Source: Lactobacillus sp. ESL0700
GTDB taxonomy: Bacteria > Bacillota > Bacilli > Lactobacillales > Lactobacillaceae
Length of the DNA: 64,000 nucleotides
NCBI RefSeq assembly: GCF_029392095.1
Contig: NZ_CP113930.1
Coordinates: forward strand, 62,001 to 126,000
Reading direction: 5' to 3'
Part shown: one piece after another, positions 44,924 to 54,352 of the stretch
Layout: the number at the start of each line of letters is the position of its first letter
How positions within the stretch are numbered: the stretch's first letter is position 1
Notes under the pieces: generated by a model
The model's database searches: none
Told to the model about the DNA's origin: nothing
The model's input: only the letters and a program-made list of their open reading frames with translations
Program-made: the position numbers and the translations under genes

Positions 44924-45409
44924 ATGGCAAATTCGACATTTTTTTATTTTCTTTTGGATGCAGTACTGCTTGGTTACAGCTGCTACAGTTGGTTTTGGCA
45001 AGCTAGTATTGATTTGAAGGGACATTATCGGACTTCATCAATTGTTTGGACTGTGCTAATTATTTGGGCTGGTTTTGCATGGGAGTTCTTGGAAAAGAGT
45101 GACCCGGGCTTGAGTATGTTCCTCGCCATCTTTTTATTAATGGGAATTATTGATGGTTTCTCCGGTTTAGCGCCGAAAAGAGCGGTGGTGTCGGGTTATT
45201 TTAGGCGGACAATTGCTTATAAAGATATTGTGATGGTGACCTTGATTAAGGTGCCGAAGCTCAAGAAGAAAATGGTAATTTGTATTTTGACAACGAAAAG
45301 GCACCAACAATATTACCTGCGTTTTTCTAAAGAAGTGACGCAGATTATTGCTGCTCTGAAAAAGCGCATTGGCCACAACGTTCAGATTGAAGTGCAAGAT
45401 ATTTTATAA
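44924..45409 (+). CDS. unrecognised small membrane protein
   Basis: 161 residues. Three hydrophobic segments (about 5-25, 40-58 and 62-82) are followed by a hydrophilic C-terminal domain (about 85-161) with alternating beta-like segments such as M-V-I-C-I-L-T-T and Y-Y-L-R-F, and many basic residues. I do not recognise the family. The ribosome site GCGAGGAG and single-gene arrangement between the T-box and cls are the only context. Confidence 0.7.
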   Translation: MANSTFFYFLLDAVLLGYSCYSWFWQASIDLKGHYRTSSIVWTVLIIWAGFAWEFLEKSDPGLSMFLAIFLLMGIIDGFSGLAPKRAVVSGYFRRTIAYKDIVMVTLIKVPKLKKKMVICILTTKRHQQYYLRFSKEVTQIIAALKKRIGHNVQIEVQDIL

Positions 45410-45440
45410 AAAAAGCCACGCACGAAGGCATGACTTTTAA
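45407..45440. terminator. terminator shared by the membrane protein and cls
   Basis: AGCCACGC / GCATGACT with G-T pairs; the T run is on the minus strand, fitting cls. Confidence 0.65.
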
Positions 45441-45482
45441 GGTTAAGCTTTTACAGATAAATGTGAAAGCTTATTTTTTTAA

Positions 45483-46940
45483 TTATAAAATCGGGGACAA
45501 CATCCGCGAAAAACTCTGCAAGGTGCGCAGCCAGCGACCTTGCTTTGCAATCATCTCTGGCGAAAGCAAGGTTGACTGCTTCATATCTTCTTCAAAGGCA
45601 TGGGCCACTTCACTAGTAAAGTTTTTATCATAAAAAATCGCGATGTCCTCAAAGTTAAGGTCGTAGGAACGGTAATCTTGGTTCATCGAGCCGACAGTTG
45701 CAATATCATCATCAACCACAATTGTCTTGGCGTGAATGAAGCCGTGATTGTAGATGTAAATTTTGACGCCGTAACGCGATAGTTCATTGGCGTACCATTG
45801 CGTTGCCCGATAAATGAAGGGGTGGTCTGGCTTGCACGGAATCATAATCCGCAAATCAACGCCCGACATGGCGACTGTCTGCAGGGTCGCGAACATGGCA
45901 TCATCGGGGATAAGGTAAGGCGTTTGCAGCCACAGCCGTGTTTTAGCTTGCGACATTAATTTCATGACGCCGTTACGCATGTTGGCGTTGTAATGGTCCG
46001 GGCCATCGGAGACAATCTGCGTGGCAACATCGCCGGGGTGGATTTCGTTCTCATCTAAGTCGGGAAAGAGTAGGTGGTTAAAGGTAATTAATTGGCTATC
46101 TTTTTGAATTGAAGCATTCCAATCCATGACGAAACGTTCCTGAAGTAAGAGTGAAGCCGAACCAACAATGCGAACCTGACTGTCGCGCCAATAGCCGAAT
46201 TTCTTTTTTCGGCCTAAATATTGGTCGCCGATGTTAAACCCGCCGGTCCACGAGATTTTACCATCAATAACTACAATCTTGCGGTGCAAGTGGTAATTAA
46301 TCCGGTACCGTGTAATCATGTTGCGTGATGTGACGAAGGGCAAGACTTCTCCGCCGACTTGGCACAATTGGTTGAACCATGACTTGGTTGCCCCCATTGA
46401 CCCCCAAGCATCATAAAGGACGCGGACGCGGACGCCCTCGCAAGCCTTTCTAATTAATAAGTTCAAAATTTCATTGCCAATATCATCGTTATAAAAGGTA
46501 TAAAATTCTACGTTAATGGTTTCGCGAGCGTTTTTAATATCCTTAATCATGTCGGCAAACATTGGCTGACCGTCAGTATAGAGCTTGACCTGGTTGTTCT
46601 TACTTAGTGGCGACTCACCTTGGCGGTCGAAGAAGTGAACGACCATTTTGGCCTTGTTAGACGTATCGGATGAGCTAATCTTCTTTGGCGCCTTAGTAAT
46701 TGACTTTTGCACATTGCGCAGCCCGATGTGGTGCTGTTTATTAATGGCAAAAATATTTTCTTGTGAAATTCCTCGGCCAAAAAAGCCGTACAGTGTCATC
46801 CCGATTACGGGAAAAACAAGCAGGATAATTAGCCATGCCCAGGTTGTCGAAACCGACCGCCGTCTGTGAAAGACGATGTAGAAGGCAAGAATAGTGTTGG
46901 TAATAATGATGATACGCGCAATGTCACGAAGTAGACTCAC
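45483..46940 (-). CDS. cls: cardiolipin synthase
   Basis: 485 residues: two N-terminal membrane helices (about 8-25 and 34-55) and two phospholipase-D domains. The HKD motifs are H-L-H-R-K-I-V-V-I-D and H-A-K-T-I-V-V-D-D. It joins two phosphatidylglycerol molecules into cardiolipin. Length and layout fit the bacterial Cls family. Confidence 0.94.
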   Translation of the reverse strand: MSLLRDIARIIIITNTILAFYIVFHRRRSVSTTWAWLIILLVFPVIGMTLYGFFGRGISQENIFAINKQHHIGLRNVQKSITKAPKKISSSDTSNKAKMVVHFFDRQGESPLSKNNQVKLYTDGQPMFADMIKDIKNARETINVEFYTFYNDDIGNEILNLLIRKACEGVRVRVLYDAWGSMGATKSWFNQLCQVGGEVLPFVTSRNMITRYRINYHLHRKIVVIDGKISWTGGFNIGDQYLGRKKKFGYWRDSQVRIVGSASLLLQERFVMDWNASIQKDSQLITFNHLLFPDLDENEIHPGDVATQIVSDGPDHYNANMRNGVMKLMSQAKTRLWLQTPYLIPDDAMFATLQTVAMSGVDLRIMIPCKPDHPFIYRATQWYANELSRYGVKIYIYNHGFIHAKTIVVDDDIATVGSMNQDYRSYDLNFEDIAIFYDKNFTSEVAHAFEEDMKQSTLLSPEMIAKQGRWLRTLQSFSRMLSPIL

Positions 46941-46965
46941 GGAAATCCTCCAGAATAATAGAAAG

Positions 46966-47898
46966 TTACTGTGTTAAGCCGATAAATTTATCGACGATCT
47001 TGATAACGAACGGATTATCATGCATCCAGCTGTGCTCGGCGTATTTTTGCCCACGGATTTCAACTTCGTGGTATGAATGGGCACCGGGTGCCAGAATGTA
47101 GCGAATGCTTTTAGCGGAAATAACGGAAATAAACTTGTCGCTATTGGTGTTGTCAAGGACGTTACCATAAATGTTTAAAACGGAAATGTCGGGGTTGAAC
47201 CGCTTGCGCCTGAGCAGCAGGTAGATGTAATGTGGGTTAATCACGTTGGGGCGGCCGTTGGCATTAAGGCCGTTAACGTTCGGGATGTCGCCCATATAAG
47301 TCACACCGTCAAAGGGCCCGGCAATAAAGGCGCACTTGGTCAGCCGCGGGAAGTTCTTCTTGCGGTAGGTGCGCATCTCAGTGCGGACAACGCACGGGCA
47401 AGCGAGTGAATGAGCGACGGCCATATAATTTTTAAAGTGAAATTTTTGTGCTAAAAAGGGCAGCAGCATCCGCAAATAATAGTCAATCGCGTACACGCCG
47501 ATTAGCCGCTGCCGAAAGACCACTTGGACGATGGGGTTTAAGTCGCCGGTCCAGGTGCCCTCGAGTTTAAAATTACCTAGTAAATCAATTGTCACCTTGA
47601 GATACTTAGGGTTATCCTTATCTTTTAGAGCCTGCTTAATCATAACGTTGGTTGTGTAGTCGCCGCCGCGAAAACCGTGAAAGTAAAGCACGGGAACTTG
47701 CTTAAAGTCGCCGAGCTTTTCTTCAATCACGGCATGATCATCGACGTGCTTTTTGTGCAGATGCAGCAGAGGCCTAGTTGGTGCAATGCTGGCCAAAATC
47801 GCCAAAGCGAGCATATTAAACCTACTGGGTTCTTCAGATAGATTATGTTTGCGGTTCTTTTCCGCTTCTTCCTTATATTTTTTGGTATTGAAGAACAT
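46966..47898 (-). CDS. DUF915-type alpha/beta hydrolase
   Basis: 310 residues. A possible hydrophobic segment (about 30-47) precedes an alpha/beta-hydrolase domain. P-V-L-Y-F-H-G-F-R-G-G is the oxyanion region and V-A-H-S-L-A-C is the nucleophile elbow; the usual final Gly is Ala. The acid is likely in N-I-Y-G-N-V-L-D and the His in P-G-A-H-S-Y-H-E. Such proteins in Firmicutes are of unknown substrate. The ATG at 47898 was chosen over an upstream GTG because AAAGGTGAG precedes it. It lies 25 bp upstream of cls, likely one operon. Confidence 0.8.
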   Translation of the reverse strand: MFFNTKKYKEEAEKNRKHNLSEEPSRFNMLALAILASIAPTRPLLHLHKKHVDDHAVIEEKLGDFKQVPVLYFHGFRGGDYTTNVMIKQALKDKDNPKYLKVTIDLLGNFKLEGTWTGDLNPIVQVVFRQRLIGVYAIDYYLRMLLPFLAQKFHFKNYMAVAHSLACPCVVRTEMRTYRKKNFPRLTKCAFIAGPFDGVTYMGDIPNVNGLNANGRPNVINPHYIYLLLRRKRFNPDISVLNIYGNVLDNTNSDKFISVISAKSIRYILAPGAHSYHEVEIRGQKYAEHSWMHDNPFVIKIVDKFIGLTQ

Positions 47899-47973
47899 TA
47901 CGCTCACCTTTAAAATAATAATTAATTATATTCTAACATTGCGAACAACTTTTTAGTAAATAATGAGGTACAT

Positions 47974-48888
47974 ATGAAATTTTATGCAGTAAAAAAGGGC
48001 CGTGTTCCCGGAATTTATCGTACGTGGGATGCAACCAAAAAGCAAGTTGATGGGTTTTCTGGGGCTAGATTTAAGTCTTTCAATGAGGAAGCTGATGCAA
48101 TTGAATTTATTGGTGGAGATCCTAAAACAATCTATCGGCAAGGTAAAAATCATAAGGCTAAGCCTAAACCTAAACGCAAACCGGTTAAGCACGTAACTAA
48201 TGTAAAGAAGCCTGCAGCCCCCTCAATTACTGCTAAGCATGTACTGCCCAAGAGTGAGGACACCTTGCAAAATGCAATCGCTAAGATTCAACGCTTTAGT
48301 GAACAGACCAAGATGCAGTCACCAAAGTCTGAGCCGCAAGTTAAGCAAGCAATTAAAAAAGCACCCGAGAAAAAAACTCAGGTGCAGAGGGATCAAACTT
48401 ATTTTGCGACAATCTATACCGATGGCGGTACCCGCAATACCGGTAATTATAAGGGCGGTCACGTTAAGCCAACGGATAAGGCTGCGTGGGCTTACCTGAT
48501 TGAATGGCAGGAAGCTGGAGAGCCTAAGTCAACTTATGGCACAAACGGCGAGTTTGGTGCCACCAATAATAAGATGGAATTGACCGCATTAATCGAGGCT
48601 CTTAAAAAACTGCTGGAACTCAACTTTAATACCAAGCCGCTCTTGTTTGTGCTTGATTCACAATATGTTTTGAACCCAATTACAAAGGGCTGGCTTAAAA
48701 GTTGGAAAAAGCGGGGCTGGAAGAAGAGTTCCAAGGGTGAAATTGCTAATTTAGCTGGTTGGCAAGAGCTAGATCGCCTGCTTGCCCAGTTTAGCAATCC
48801 CGAATTTGAGTGGACCAAAGGTCACGCCAATAATCGCGGTAATGAGTTTGTTGACCATACCTTGAACAAGTTTATGGATCAGATGTAA
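47974..48888 (+). CDS. rnhA: ribonuclease HI with viroplasmin-like N-terminal domain
   Basis: 304 residues. An N-terminal RNA:DNA hybrid-binding domain (about 1-45; F-Y-A-V-K-K-G-R-V-P-G-I-Y, G-F-S-G-A-R-F-K-S-F) and a lysine/proline-rich linker lead to an RNase H domain (about 140-300). The acidic residues are in I-Y-T-D-G-G, N-K-M-E-L-T-A, F-V-L-D-S-Q and N-E-F-V-D-H. It degrades RNA in RNA-DNA hybrids. Confidence 0.93.
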   Translation: MKFYAVKKGRVPGIYRTWDATKKQVDGFSGARFKSFNEEADAIEFIGGDPKTIYRQGKNHKAKPKPKRKPVKHVTNVKKPAAPSITAKHVLPKSEDTLQNAIAKIQRFSEQTKMQSPKSEPQVKQAIKKAPEKKTQVQRDQTYFATIYTDGGTRNTGNYKGGHVKPTDKAAWAYLIEWQEAGEPKSTYGTNGEFGATNNKMELTALIEALKKLLELNFNTKPLLFVLDSQYVLNPITKGWLKSWKKRGWKKSSKGEIANLAGWQELDRLLAQFSNPEFEWTKGHANNRGNEFVDHTLNKFMDQM

Positions 48889-49854
48889 TTATTTAATAGT
48901 AACGATGGTGCCGCCAAATAAATGACCGAAAAAGCTGGCAATATTATCCCAAAGCTGCTCAAACCAGTTGCGGTTTTCTTGTGTGTTAAGTTTATTAAAG
49001 ATGTTTTTGGCATTCTTTTCGATTCCTTTAGAAAGGGTCGCTGCCTGTTCTTTAAAATTATGGTTCTTCAGAGCACCCGAATCGCGTACCTCGATTAGCA
49101 CGTTAATAATTTGCTGCTTTTGGTTGTTATTAATTGTGTTGCCAAGATGATTAATATTAATTTGGTTATTAACAATATCATGGATTTGACTATCAGAAAT
49201 GTTGTTGCCGATTTTGCCCATTTCTTGTTTGGCACCAGCAATTGCATTGTTTAATTGGGCATCGGTGTAGCCATCTTTGTTCTTGTTTTCCTTAGTGATT
49301 TTGCTTAAAGTGCCCATCTCATCTTGAGCGGCATTTACTTGGCTTTGGTTTAAATGGTCGCCGGTCTTGGCATAAGCGGCATAAACGCCGGCCAAAGCAC
49401 CGGAACCATCGATTGGGGTGGCGCTGGTGACATAAATGTTGGCGTCAGCGATCCCCGCGGTTAAAGCGGCATTCTTGTATTGGTTAGCGGTAATGGTTGT
49501 AATGTTGTTACTGCCTTTATAATTTAAAATCTGCACGTTGATACCACTTCCACTGGCTGTCTTCTGGATCATGGCACTAGACCAGACGCCTGAACCGGTC
49601 GTGAAGTTATCGCCTGAAGGATTAAGGTACTTGACGAGGTCCTCACCGTTAATTGTAATTGTTTGGTAACTAGAACCATTAAGCGGCGCGGTTAAGGTCT
49701 TCAATGTCCCATCACGCTGTGGGTCGGTTAATGATGTTCCTAAACAAACTATTGGTAAATCGTCAGCCTTTACGACTTGCGGCTTTTGGGTAAATCCGCA
49801 GGCCGCGGCAAGTGTTACTAGCAATACTGTTATTATCGAAAATATTTTTTTCAT
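48889..49854 (-). CDS. DUF1002 exported protein (YpuA-like)
   Basis: 321 residues with a signal peptide (about 1-30). The mature part has the DUF1002 hallmarks L-G-T-S-L-T and Y-V-T-S-A-T-P-I-D-G-S-G-A-L-A-G-V-Y-A-A-Y. The C-terminal part is rich in N and Q and ends with W-F-E-Q-L-W-D-N-I-A-S-F-F. The role is unknown; an envelope location is inferred. The stop is adjacent to the end of rnhA with no room for a terminator between. Confidence 0.85.
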   Translation of the reverse strand: MKKIFSIITVLLVTLAAACGFTQKPQVVKADDLPIVCLGTSLTDPQRDGTLKTLTAPLNGSSYQTITINGEDLVKYLNPSGDNFTTGSGVWSSAMIQKTASGSGINVQILNYKGSNNITTITANQYKNAALTAGIADANIYVTSATPIDGSGALAGVYAAYAKTGDHLNQSQVNAAQDEMGTLSKITKENKNKDGYTDAQLNNAIAGAKQEMGKIGNNISDSQIHDIVNNQININHLGNTINNNQKQQIINVLIEVRDSGALKNHNFKEQAATLSKGIEKNAKNIFNKLNTQENRNWFEQLWDNIASFFGHLFGGTIVTIK

Positions 49855-49994
49855 AAGAATATTAACTCCTTTTTGATGTCTTAATTATAATAGGCGCTCA
49901 TAGGAAAAGGTCAAGTTACGATTTCGTGTCGTTTATTTTACGTTTTTTTTAATTTCTTAGATGGTATAATGAACAATAATATTGAGGAGGACCT

Positions 49995-50837
49995 ATGCTC
50001 GAGCAACCTGAATTAACTATCATCATGCCAGTGTATAATGTTGCTAAGTATCTAGCGCGGGCGCTAGATCACCTAGCCGTGCAAAATGACATGAACTTTA
50101 AGCTGCTGGTTGTCAATGATGGCTCAACAGATAATACACGTAAAATAGCGGAGAGTTACCAAGATAAGTTTCGCTATTTTAAAATCATTAATAAACCCAA
50201 CGGTGGTCTGTCTGATGCCCGTAATGTCGGCTTAAAGAATGTCGATACGCCGTATTTTACTTTTCATGATGGTGATGATTGGGTTGATCCCGGATACACG
50301 GCCTTTTTTGTGCATGCTTTCCATGCTCATCCAGATGCGGCGATGGTTTCGTGTGGCTTTTGGCTGGATTATGAAAACAAGTCGGGGTCAATTGCGGCAA
50401 CTAAAAAGGTTGTCCACGGGATGAAGAAAAAGTTCAGAACGTATCAACTGGTTAGTAACCCCCTTGGCTCGCTATTTAACAATCATATTTTGGCAACGCC
50501 AGTTAAGGGCTATACGTGGAATAAAGGTTATCGCATTGCCGTCGTGCGCCAGCATCATTTACGGTTTGTGGAAGACTTGGCGTTTATGGAAGACCAGATT
50601 TTCAATGTCCAGTACTTGGCATTGACCGAGGGTTTTTATTGCGATAGTCAGCCGCTCTATCATTATTGGCAGCGCAAGGATAGTATGGTGCACAATTTTA
50701 ACCTCAAAATGATCCCAGATGACTTTAAGGCTAATTACATTGTAGCTAAAATTGTGGCTCGCAGTCTGTGGCATGAACATCATCAAAAACAGCAAGGCCA
50801 GCACTTAATTGAAGCAAGTGAGAGGGATCAACAATGA
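49995..50837 (+). CDS. family 2 glycosyltransferase
   Basis: 280 residues of the GT-A fold: T-I-I-M-P-V-Y-N-V, V-N-D-G-S-T-D-N-T, G-G-L-S-D-A-R-N and the metal motif H-D-G-D-D-W. Substrate unknown; such enzymes add sugars to wall polymers or capsule. The last four bases overlap the following hydrolase gene. Confidence 0.9.
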   Translation: MLEQPELTIIMPVYNVAKYLARALDHLAVQNDMNFKLLVVNDGSTDNTRKIAESYQDKFRYFKIINKPNGGLSDARNVGLKNVDTPYFTFHDGDDWVDPGYTAFFVHAFHAHPDAAMVSCGFWLDYENKSGSIAATKKVVHGMKKKFRTYQLVSNPLGSLFNNHILATPVKGYTWNKGYRIAVVRQHHLRFVEDLAFMEDQIFNVQYLALTEGFYCDSQPLYHYWQRKDSMVHNFNLKMIPDDFKANYIVAKIVARSLWHEHHQKQQGQHLIEASERDQQ

Positions 50838-51490
50838 GAGAAAAGGTTAATGGCAACGAACTTTACTATAATAAACTAGGTCAGGGTGCACCGCTCTTGT
50901 TACTTCATGGTCACCACTTAGATGGTGGGATGTTTGACCAAGTTGTGGCACCACTATCGCTTTATTACACAGTCTATGTGCTAGATATGCGCGGTCATGG
51001 TCTAAGTAAGGGCGAGATTGCCGAGCATTACCAAACAGAAGTTGAGGATGTGGCGGCTTTTATTAAGCAGGTTAATATTCGCGGCTGTTATTGCTTTGGC
51101 TTTGATGCCGGTGGTCTTGTTGCCATGATGCTAGCTAGTCAGGATCAACATATTTTCAAAAAATTGATGGTTGCCAGTGTTTTTGTCAATGGCAATGGCA
51201 TTCGGCCTTACCACTACTTAACAGAGGGCGTTTTACGGTATTTGCATTTTGACCGTGATAGTCAGGTAGAATTGACCGAAAGTTTTATGTCTGTTGATAG
51301 TCTGAAGGCAATAAAAATCCCAACTTACTGCGTTGTCGGTGAAAAGGATTGGGTCAAGGTTGAGCATGTGCGCTGGTACAGCCAGATAATTCCGCAAGGA
51401 CAACTGCTCATCATGCCGCGGCAAAAGCACAATAGCTATGCAATAAATAGTTTTAAATTGTTAAATTTAATGGAAGACTTTTTCAAGTAA
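50834..51490 (+). CDS. alpha/beta hydrolase with Asp at the nucleophile position
   Basis: 218 residues. L-L-L-L-H-G-H-H is the oxyanion loop, D-M-R-G-H-G-L-S is typical, and the elbow reads G-F-D-A-G-G with D91 where most family members have Ser. The acid is likely in V-V-G-E-K-D-W and the His in K-H-N. An Asp nucleophile is known in epoxide hydrolases and haloalkane dehalogenases. Activity is unassigned. Overlaps the glycosyltransferase by ATGA. Confidence 0.82.
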   Translation: MREKVNGNELYYNKLGQGAPLLLLHGHHLDGGMFDQVVAPLSLYYTVYVLDMRGHGLSKGEIAEHYQTEVEDVAAFIKQVNIRGCYCFGFDAGGLVAMMLASQDQHIFKKLMVASVFVNGNGIRPYHYLTEGVLRYLHFDRDSQVELTESFMSVDSLKAIKIPTYCVVGEKDWVKVEHVRWYSQIIPQGQLLIMPRQKHNSYAINSFKLLNLMEDFFK

Positions 51491-51602
51491 AGCGGGGATA
51501 AAACTCGGCTTTTTTTGTTAGAAATTACCCCTTTCCTAGTCAGGAAGAGTGTTTTTTGGTTATAATAGATGAAAAGATAGTATTTTTGATGAAGAGGTAG
51601 TT

Positions 51603-52583
51603 ATGAACAAGGAAGAAATCTTGGAATTAATGCATCCAATGAAGCTAATTGGATTAGGCGGAAATCCAGCTTTAAATGAAAAAATCGCGGCAATTTTGAA
51701 AAAGCCGTTGATTGAAACAGCAGTCCAACACTTTAGTGATGGTGAAATTCAAGTAAATATCGGCGAAAGTGTCAGAGGCTGTGATGTCTTTGTTATCCAG
51801 TCAATTCAAGACCCAGTTAACGAAAACTTTATGGAATTGGAAATCACGCTGGATGCTTTGCACCGAGCTTCAGCCCACCGGGTTAATGTTGTGGTGCCAT
51901 ACTTGGCATACTCACGCTCGGACACTAAAACGCGGTCACGGGAACCAATTACTGCTAAATTAGTTGCTAACTTATTGCAATTAACGGGGATGGACCACTT
52001 AATTGCACTTGACCTTCATGCTTCGCAAATTCAGGGCTTTTATAATGTACCAGTTGACCATTTGCACGCACTGCCGCTTTTGGGGCAATACTTCTTGGAC
52101 AATGGGATTGCAACTAAGGATGACGACGACTTAGTAATCGTATCGCCTGACCATTCCGGCGCTAAGTTAGCTCGGAATTTTGGCCAGATCTTTAATGCGC
52201 CAATTGCAATCGTTGACCAGCGCCGTGCTCGTTATGATGCAGATGTTCATAACATGATTGGCGATGTTAAAGACAAAAAGTGTATTGTCGTTGATGATTT
52301 GATTGATACTGGTTCACGGATTTCTTCGTCAACTAAATCAGTAATGGCTGCAGGTGCTAAAAAGGTCTATGTTGCGGCTACTCACGCATTATTATCTCAA
52401 GATGCGACAGAAGTTTTGAATGAGTTACCTATTGAGCAAATTGTTGTTACTGACACGATTAGACACAAGCATTATCCAGACAGAATGGTGCGGATTTCGG
52501 TTGATTTGCTTTTAGCGCGAGGAATAAATTGTGTTTATAATGACCGTTCAATGCACTTAATTAGTGAAAGTAATTTGAAGTAA
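51603..52583 (+). CDS. prs: ribose-phosphate pyrophosphokinase paralogue
   Basis: 326 residues of the PRPP synthase family: F-S-D-G-E-I-Q-V, Y-L-A-Y-S-R-S-D, the His motif L-D-L-H-A-S-Q-I-Q-G-F and the PRPP loop V-V-D-D-L-I-D-T-G-S-R. Two places differ from the common enzyme as I know it. The loop usually reads D-T-A-G-T, and the flexible loop D-K-R-R is here D-Q-R-R, so a catalytic Lys is Gln. It may be a second, divergent copy. Confidence 0.88.
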   Translation: MNKEEILELMHPMKLIGLGGNPALNEKIAAILKKPLIETAVQHFSDGEIQVNIGESVRGCDVFVIQSIQDPVNENFMELEITLDALHRASAHRVNVVVPYLAYSRSDTKTRSREPITAKLVANLLQLTGMDHLIALDLHASQIQGFYNVPVDHLHALPLLGQYFLDNGIATKDDDDLVIVSPDHSGAKLARNFGQIFNAPIAIVDQRRARYDADVHNMIGDVKDKKCIVVDDLIDTGSRISSSTKSVMAAGAKKVYVAATHALLSQDATEVLNELPIEQIVVTDTIRHKHYPDRMVRISVDLLLARGINCVYNDRSMHLISESNLK

Positions 52584-52753
52584 CTAGTATATAATAGCCC
52601 TGTGTTTTGAATATGCTAAAATTCTACTCTGGCAAAGGATGAATATAGCTTTAATATGTGACTTTTAGTTAAGTTCAATACCTTTTTGTTTATTTATTCC
52701 ACATCATTGTTATAATAAAAACAAGATGTATAGGAAAACGGAGAGAGAAAATT

Positions 52754-53437
52754 ATGGCAAGACGAAAGAATTATAAAAGAAGAAGAATCATTTTAAGTAA
52801 CACATTTCACTTAATCAAAGAAAATGGAATGGATAAAGTTTCTTTTCAAATGATTGCGGAGAGATCTGGAATTTCTAAATCATTGCTGCAATCGTATTAT
52901 TCACATAAGGCTAAATTGACCGATGATGTCGTTCGCAATCTGCTCGACACCTTGGACAGACAAGTTGAAAAATTTAATAAAACTAAAAACAGTGATATTT
53001 GTGCTCGGACTGATGCTTTTATTTATACAATTGCAAAATTGGGGATTTCTGATCGCGGCCTTGACCGGATCATTTCCGAAGCTTTTGAAAGTAATGAAAC
53101 ACTGGACAATTGGAGCAGAATGCTGACAGGCTGGATTACACAGAACCGGCTGTTTGCTGAAGACAAATACAATTTTGATGATGTACAAACAGGTATTGCC
53201 TTTGTTGTTACCGGTGTTGGTCGACTATATCGCGACCGTGATTTACATGGTCTGTCAGCTGAGCAGATGGCAGACTATGCAACTAGTGCATTGATGTACA
53301 CTTTCTTGCATTGTTCAACTAAGCAAATCAAAAAGGCACTCAGTGATGGTCATAAGATTATTGCTTCAATCAATATCAAGAAGGTTCATCATGCAATTGA
53401 TACTATGTTTGATGAAGGCAAAGAAATTGTGTGTTAG
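52754..53437 (+). CDS. TetR-family regulator
   Basis: 227 residues. The N-terminal helix-turn-helix (about 8-55) reads I-L-S-N-T-F-H-L-I-K-E-N-G, F-Q-M-I-A-E-R-S-G-I-S-K-S-L-L-Q-S-Y-Y. The C-terminal helical ligand domain is not specific. The start is very basic. It precedes the membrane-protein gene after 11 bases and probably regulates this two-gene operon. TATAAT is at about 52709. Confidence 0.88.
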   Translation: MARRKNYKRRRIILSNTFHLIKENGMDKVSFQMIAERSGISKSLLQSYYSHKAKLTDDVVRNLLDTLDRQVEKFNKTKNSDICARTDAFIYTIAKLGISDRGLDRIISEAFESNETLDNWSRMLTGWITQNRLFAEDKYNFDDVQTGIAFVVTGVGRLYRDRDLHGLSAEQMADYATSALMYTFLHCSTKQIKKALSDGHKIIASINIKKVHHAIDTMFDEGKEIVC

Positions 53438-53448
53438 AAGGGAATAAT

Positions 53449-54279
53449 ATGACAAATGGCGCGCCAACTGGTTTGCGCAGAGTAAATCAAGAGCAGAACA
53501 CCCAGTACAAAAAGGTGCTGTCCTTTATTATCTTCCTAATTGTGACGCTGATTATGGTTACTGGAACCTTTTTAAATCCTATGTTTATGAAAGGTCAAAT
53601 TAGAACTAGTAACAATGATGCCGTTGTGGTTAGGCAAGTTAATCGTCATTTTGATACGCTGGCAGAAATGATTGGCGCTAATCAAGATGGTAGCTCGAAT
53701 TTGTTAACCAGCAAGCAAACCCAGCCGATTGCTGATCACATTATTGATTACACGCTTGGCATTCACTTGTTTAAGTTTGATAATCTTAAGTTAGCCGAGC
53801 AAATTCTGCATGATATTAATTTAAATATCGATCAGGGCTCGTCTAGTGATGCGCAATTGGTACAGGAAAAATTAAAGAAGCAAGGAGATAATGCACCGTA
53901 CGATGTTGTCGATGCTTTTAGCTTAAATACGATTAAAGTTGGTGCGAATATTGCACTGCTGCTACTCATTGTAAATATTATTATCATTGTGGTAACTCTT
54001 ATTAGTCTGAAGTCGTTAATTGAAGAAATGATGACGATGATGCCTACTAAGATGCTCATTCATGATGTTACGGCTGCGGGAATGTGGGCTGGCTTTTGGC
54101 TGATTTTGTTTGCAGGGCTATTTGCCCTAATTCCAGTAGTATTCAATGTAGCGAACTTTGCAGTTTTAGGTTATTTGCTTGAGATAAGTAGCAGTATCTT
54201 TTTAGACTTTGTAATTGCTGGCGTCATTGTTTATATTTTAAGTACTATCCCTTGGGAAATTACTTCACCGAATAATTAA
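53449..54279 (+). CDS. unrecognised four-span membrane protein controlled by TetR
   Basis: 276 residues from the ATG after AGAAGGGAATA. TM1 is at about 23-45, an extracytoplasmic domain at about 46-155, and three TMs follow (about 160-182, 205-225 and 240-268). The exported domain has no recognised motif. Coupling with the TetR gene suggests a stress or drug response role, but no family is known to me. Confidence 0.75.
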   Translation: MTNGAPTGLRRVNQEQNTQYKKVLSFIIFLIVTLIMVTGTFLNPMFMKGQIRTSNNDAVVVRQVNRHFDTLAEMIGANQDGSSNLLTSKQTQPIADHIIDYTLGIHLFKFDNLKLAEQILHDINLNIDQGSSSDAQLVQEKLKKQGDNAPYDVVDAFSLNTIKVGANIALLLLIVNIIIIVVTLISLKSLIEEMMTMMPTKMLIHDVTAAGMWAGFWLILFAGLFALIPVVFNVANFAVLGYLLEISSSIFLDFVIAGVIVYILSTIPWEITSPNN

Positions 54280-54282
54280 TAA

Positions 54283-54316
54283 AAGATCCTGTTTACTTAA
54301 AAGCAGGACCTTTTTA
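54283..54316 (+). terminator. terminator of the TetR operon
   Basis: AGATCCTG / CAGGACCT (one mismatch) with a T run. Confidence 0.7.
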
Positions 54317-54352
54317 CGTGTTTACATTTTTTGTGCTGGATTAGGAGGAATA

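Noticed and set aside
51495..51520. Terminator after the alpha/beta hydrolase
   Set aside because: The stem is only four or five weak pairs before the T run; not convincing.
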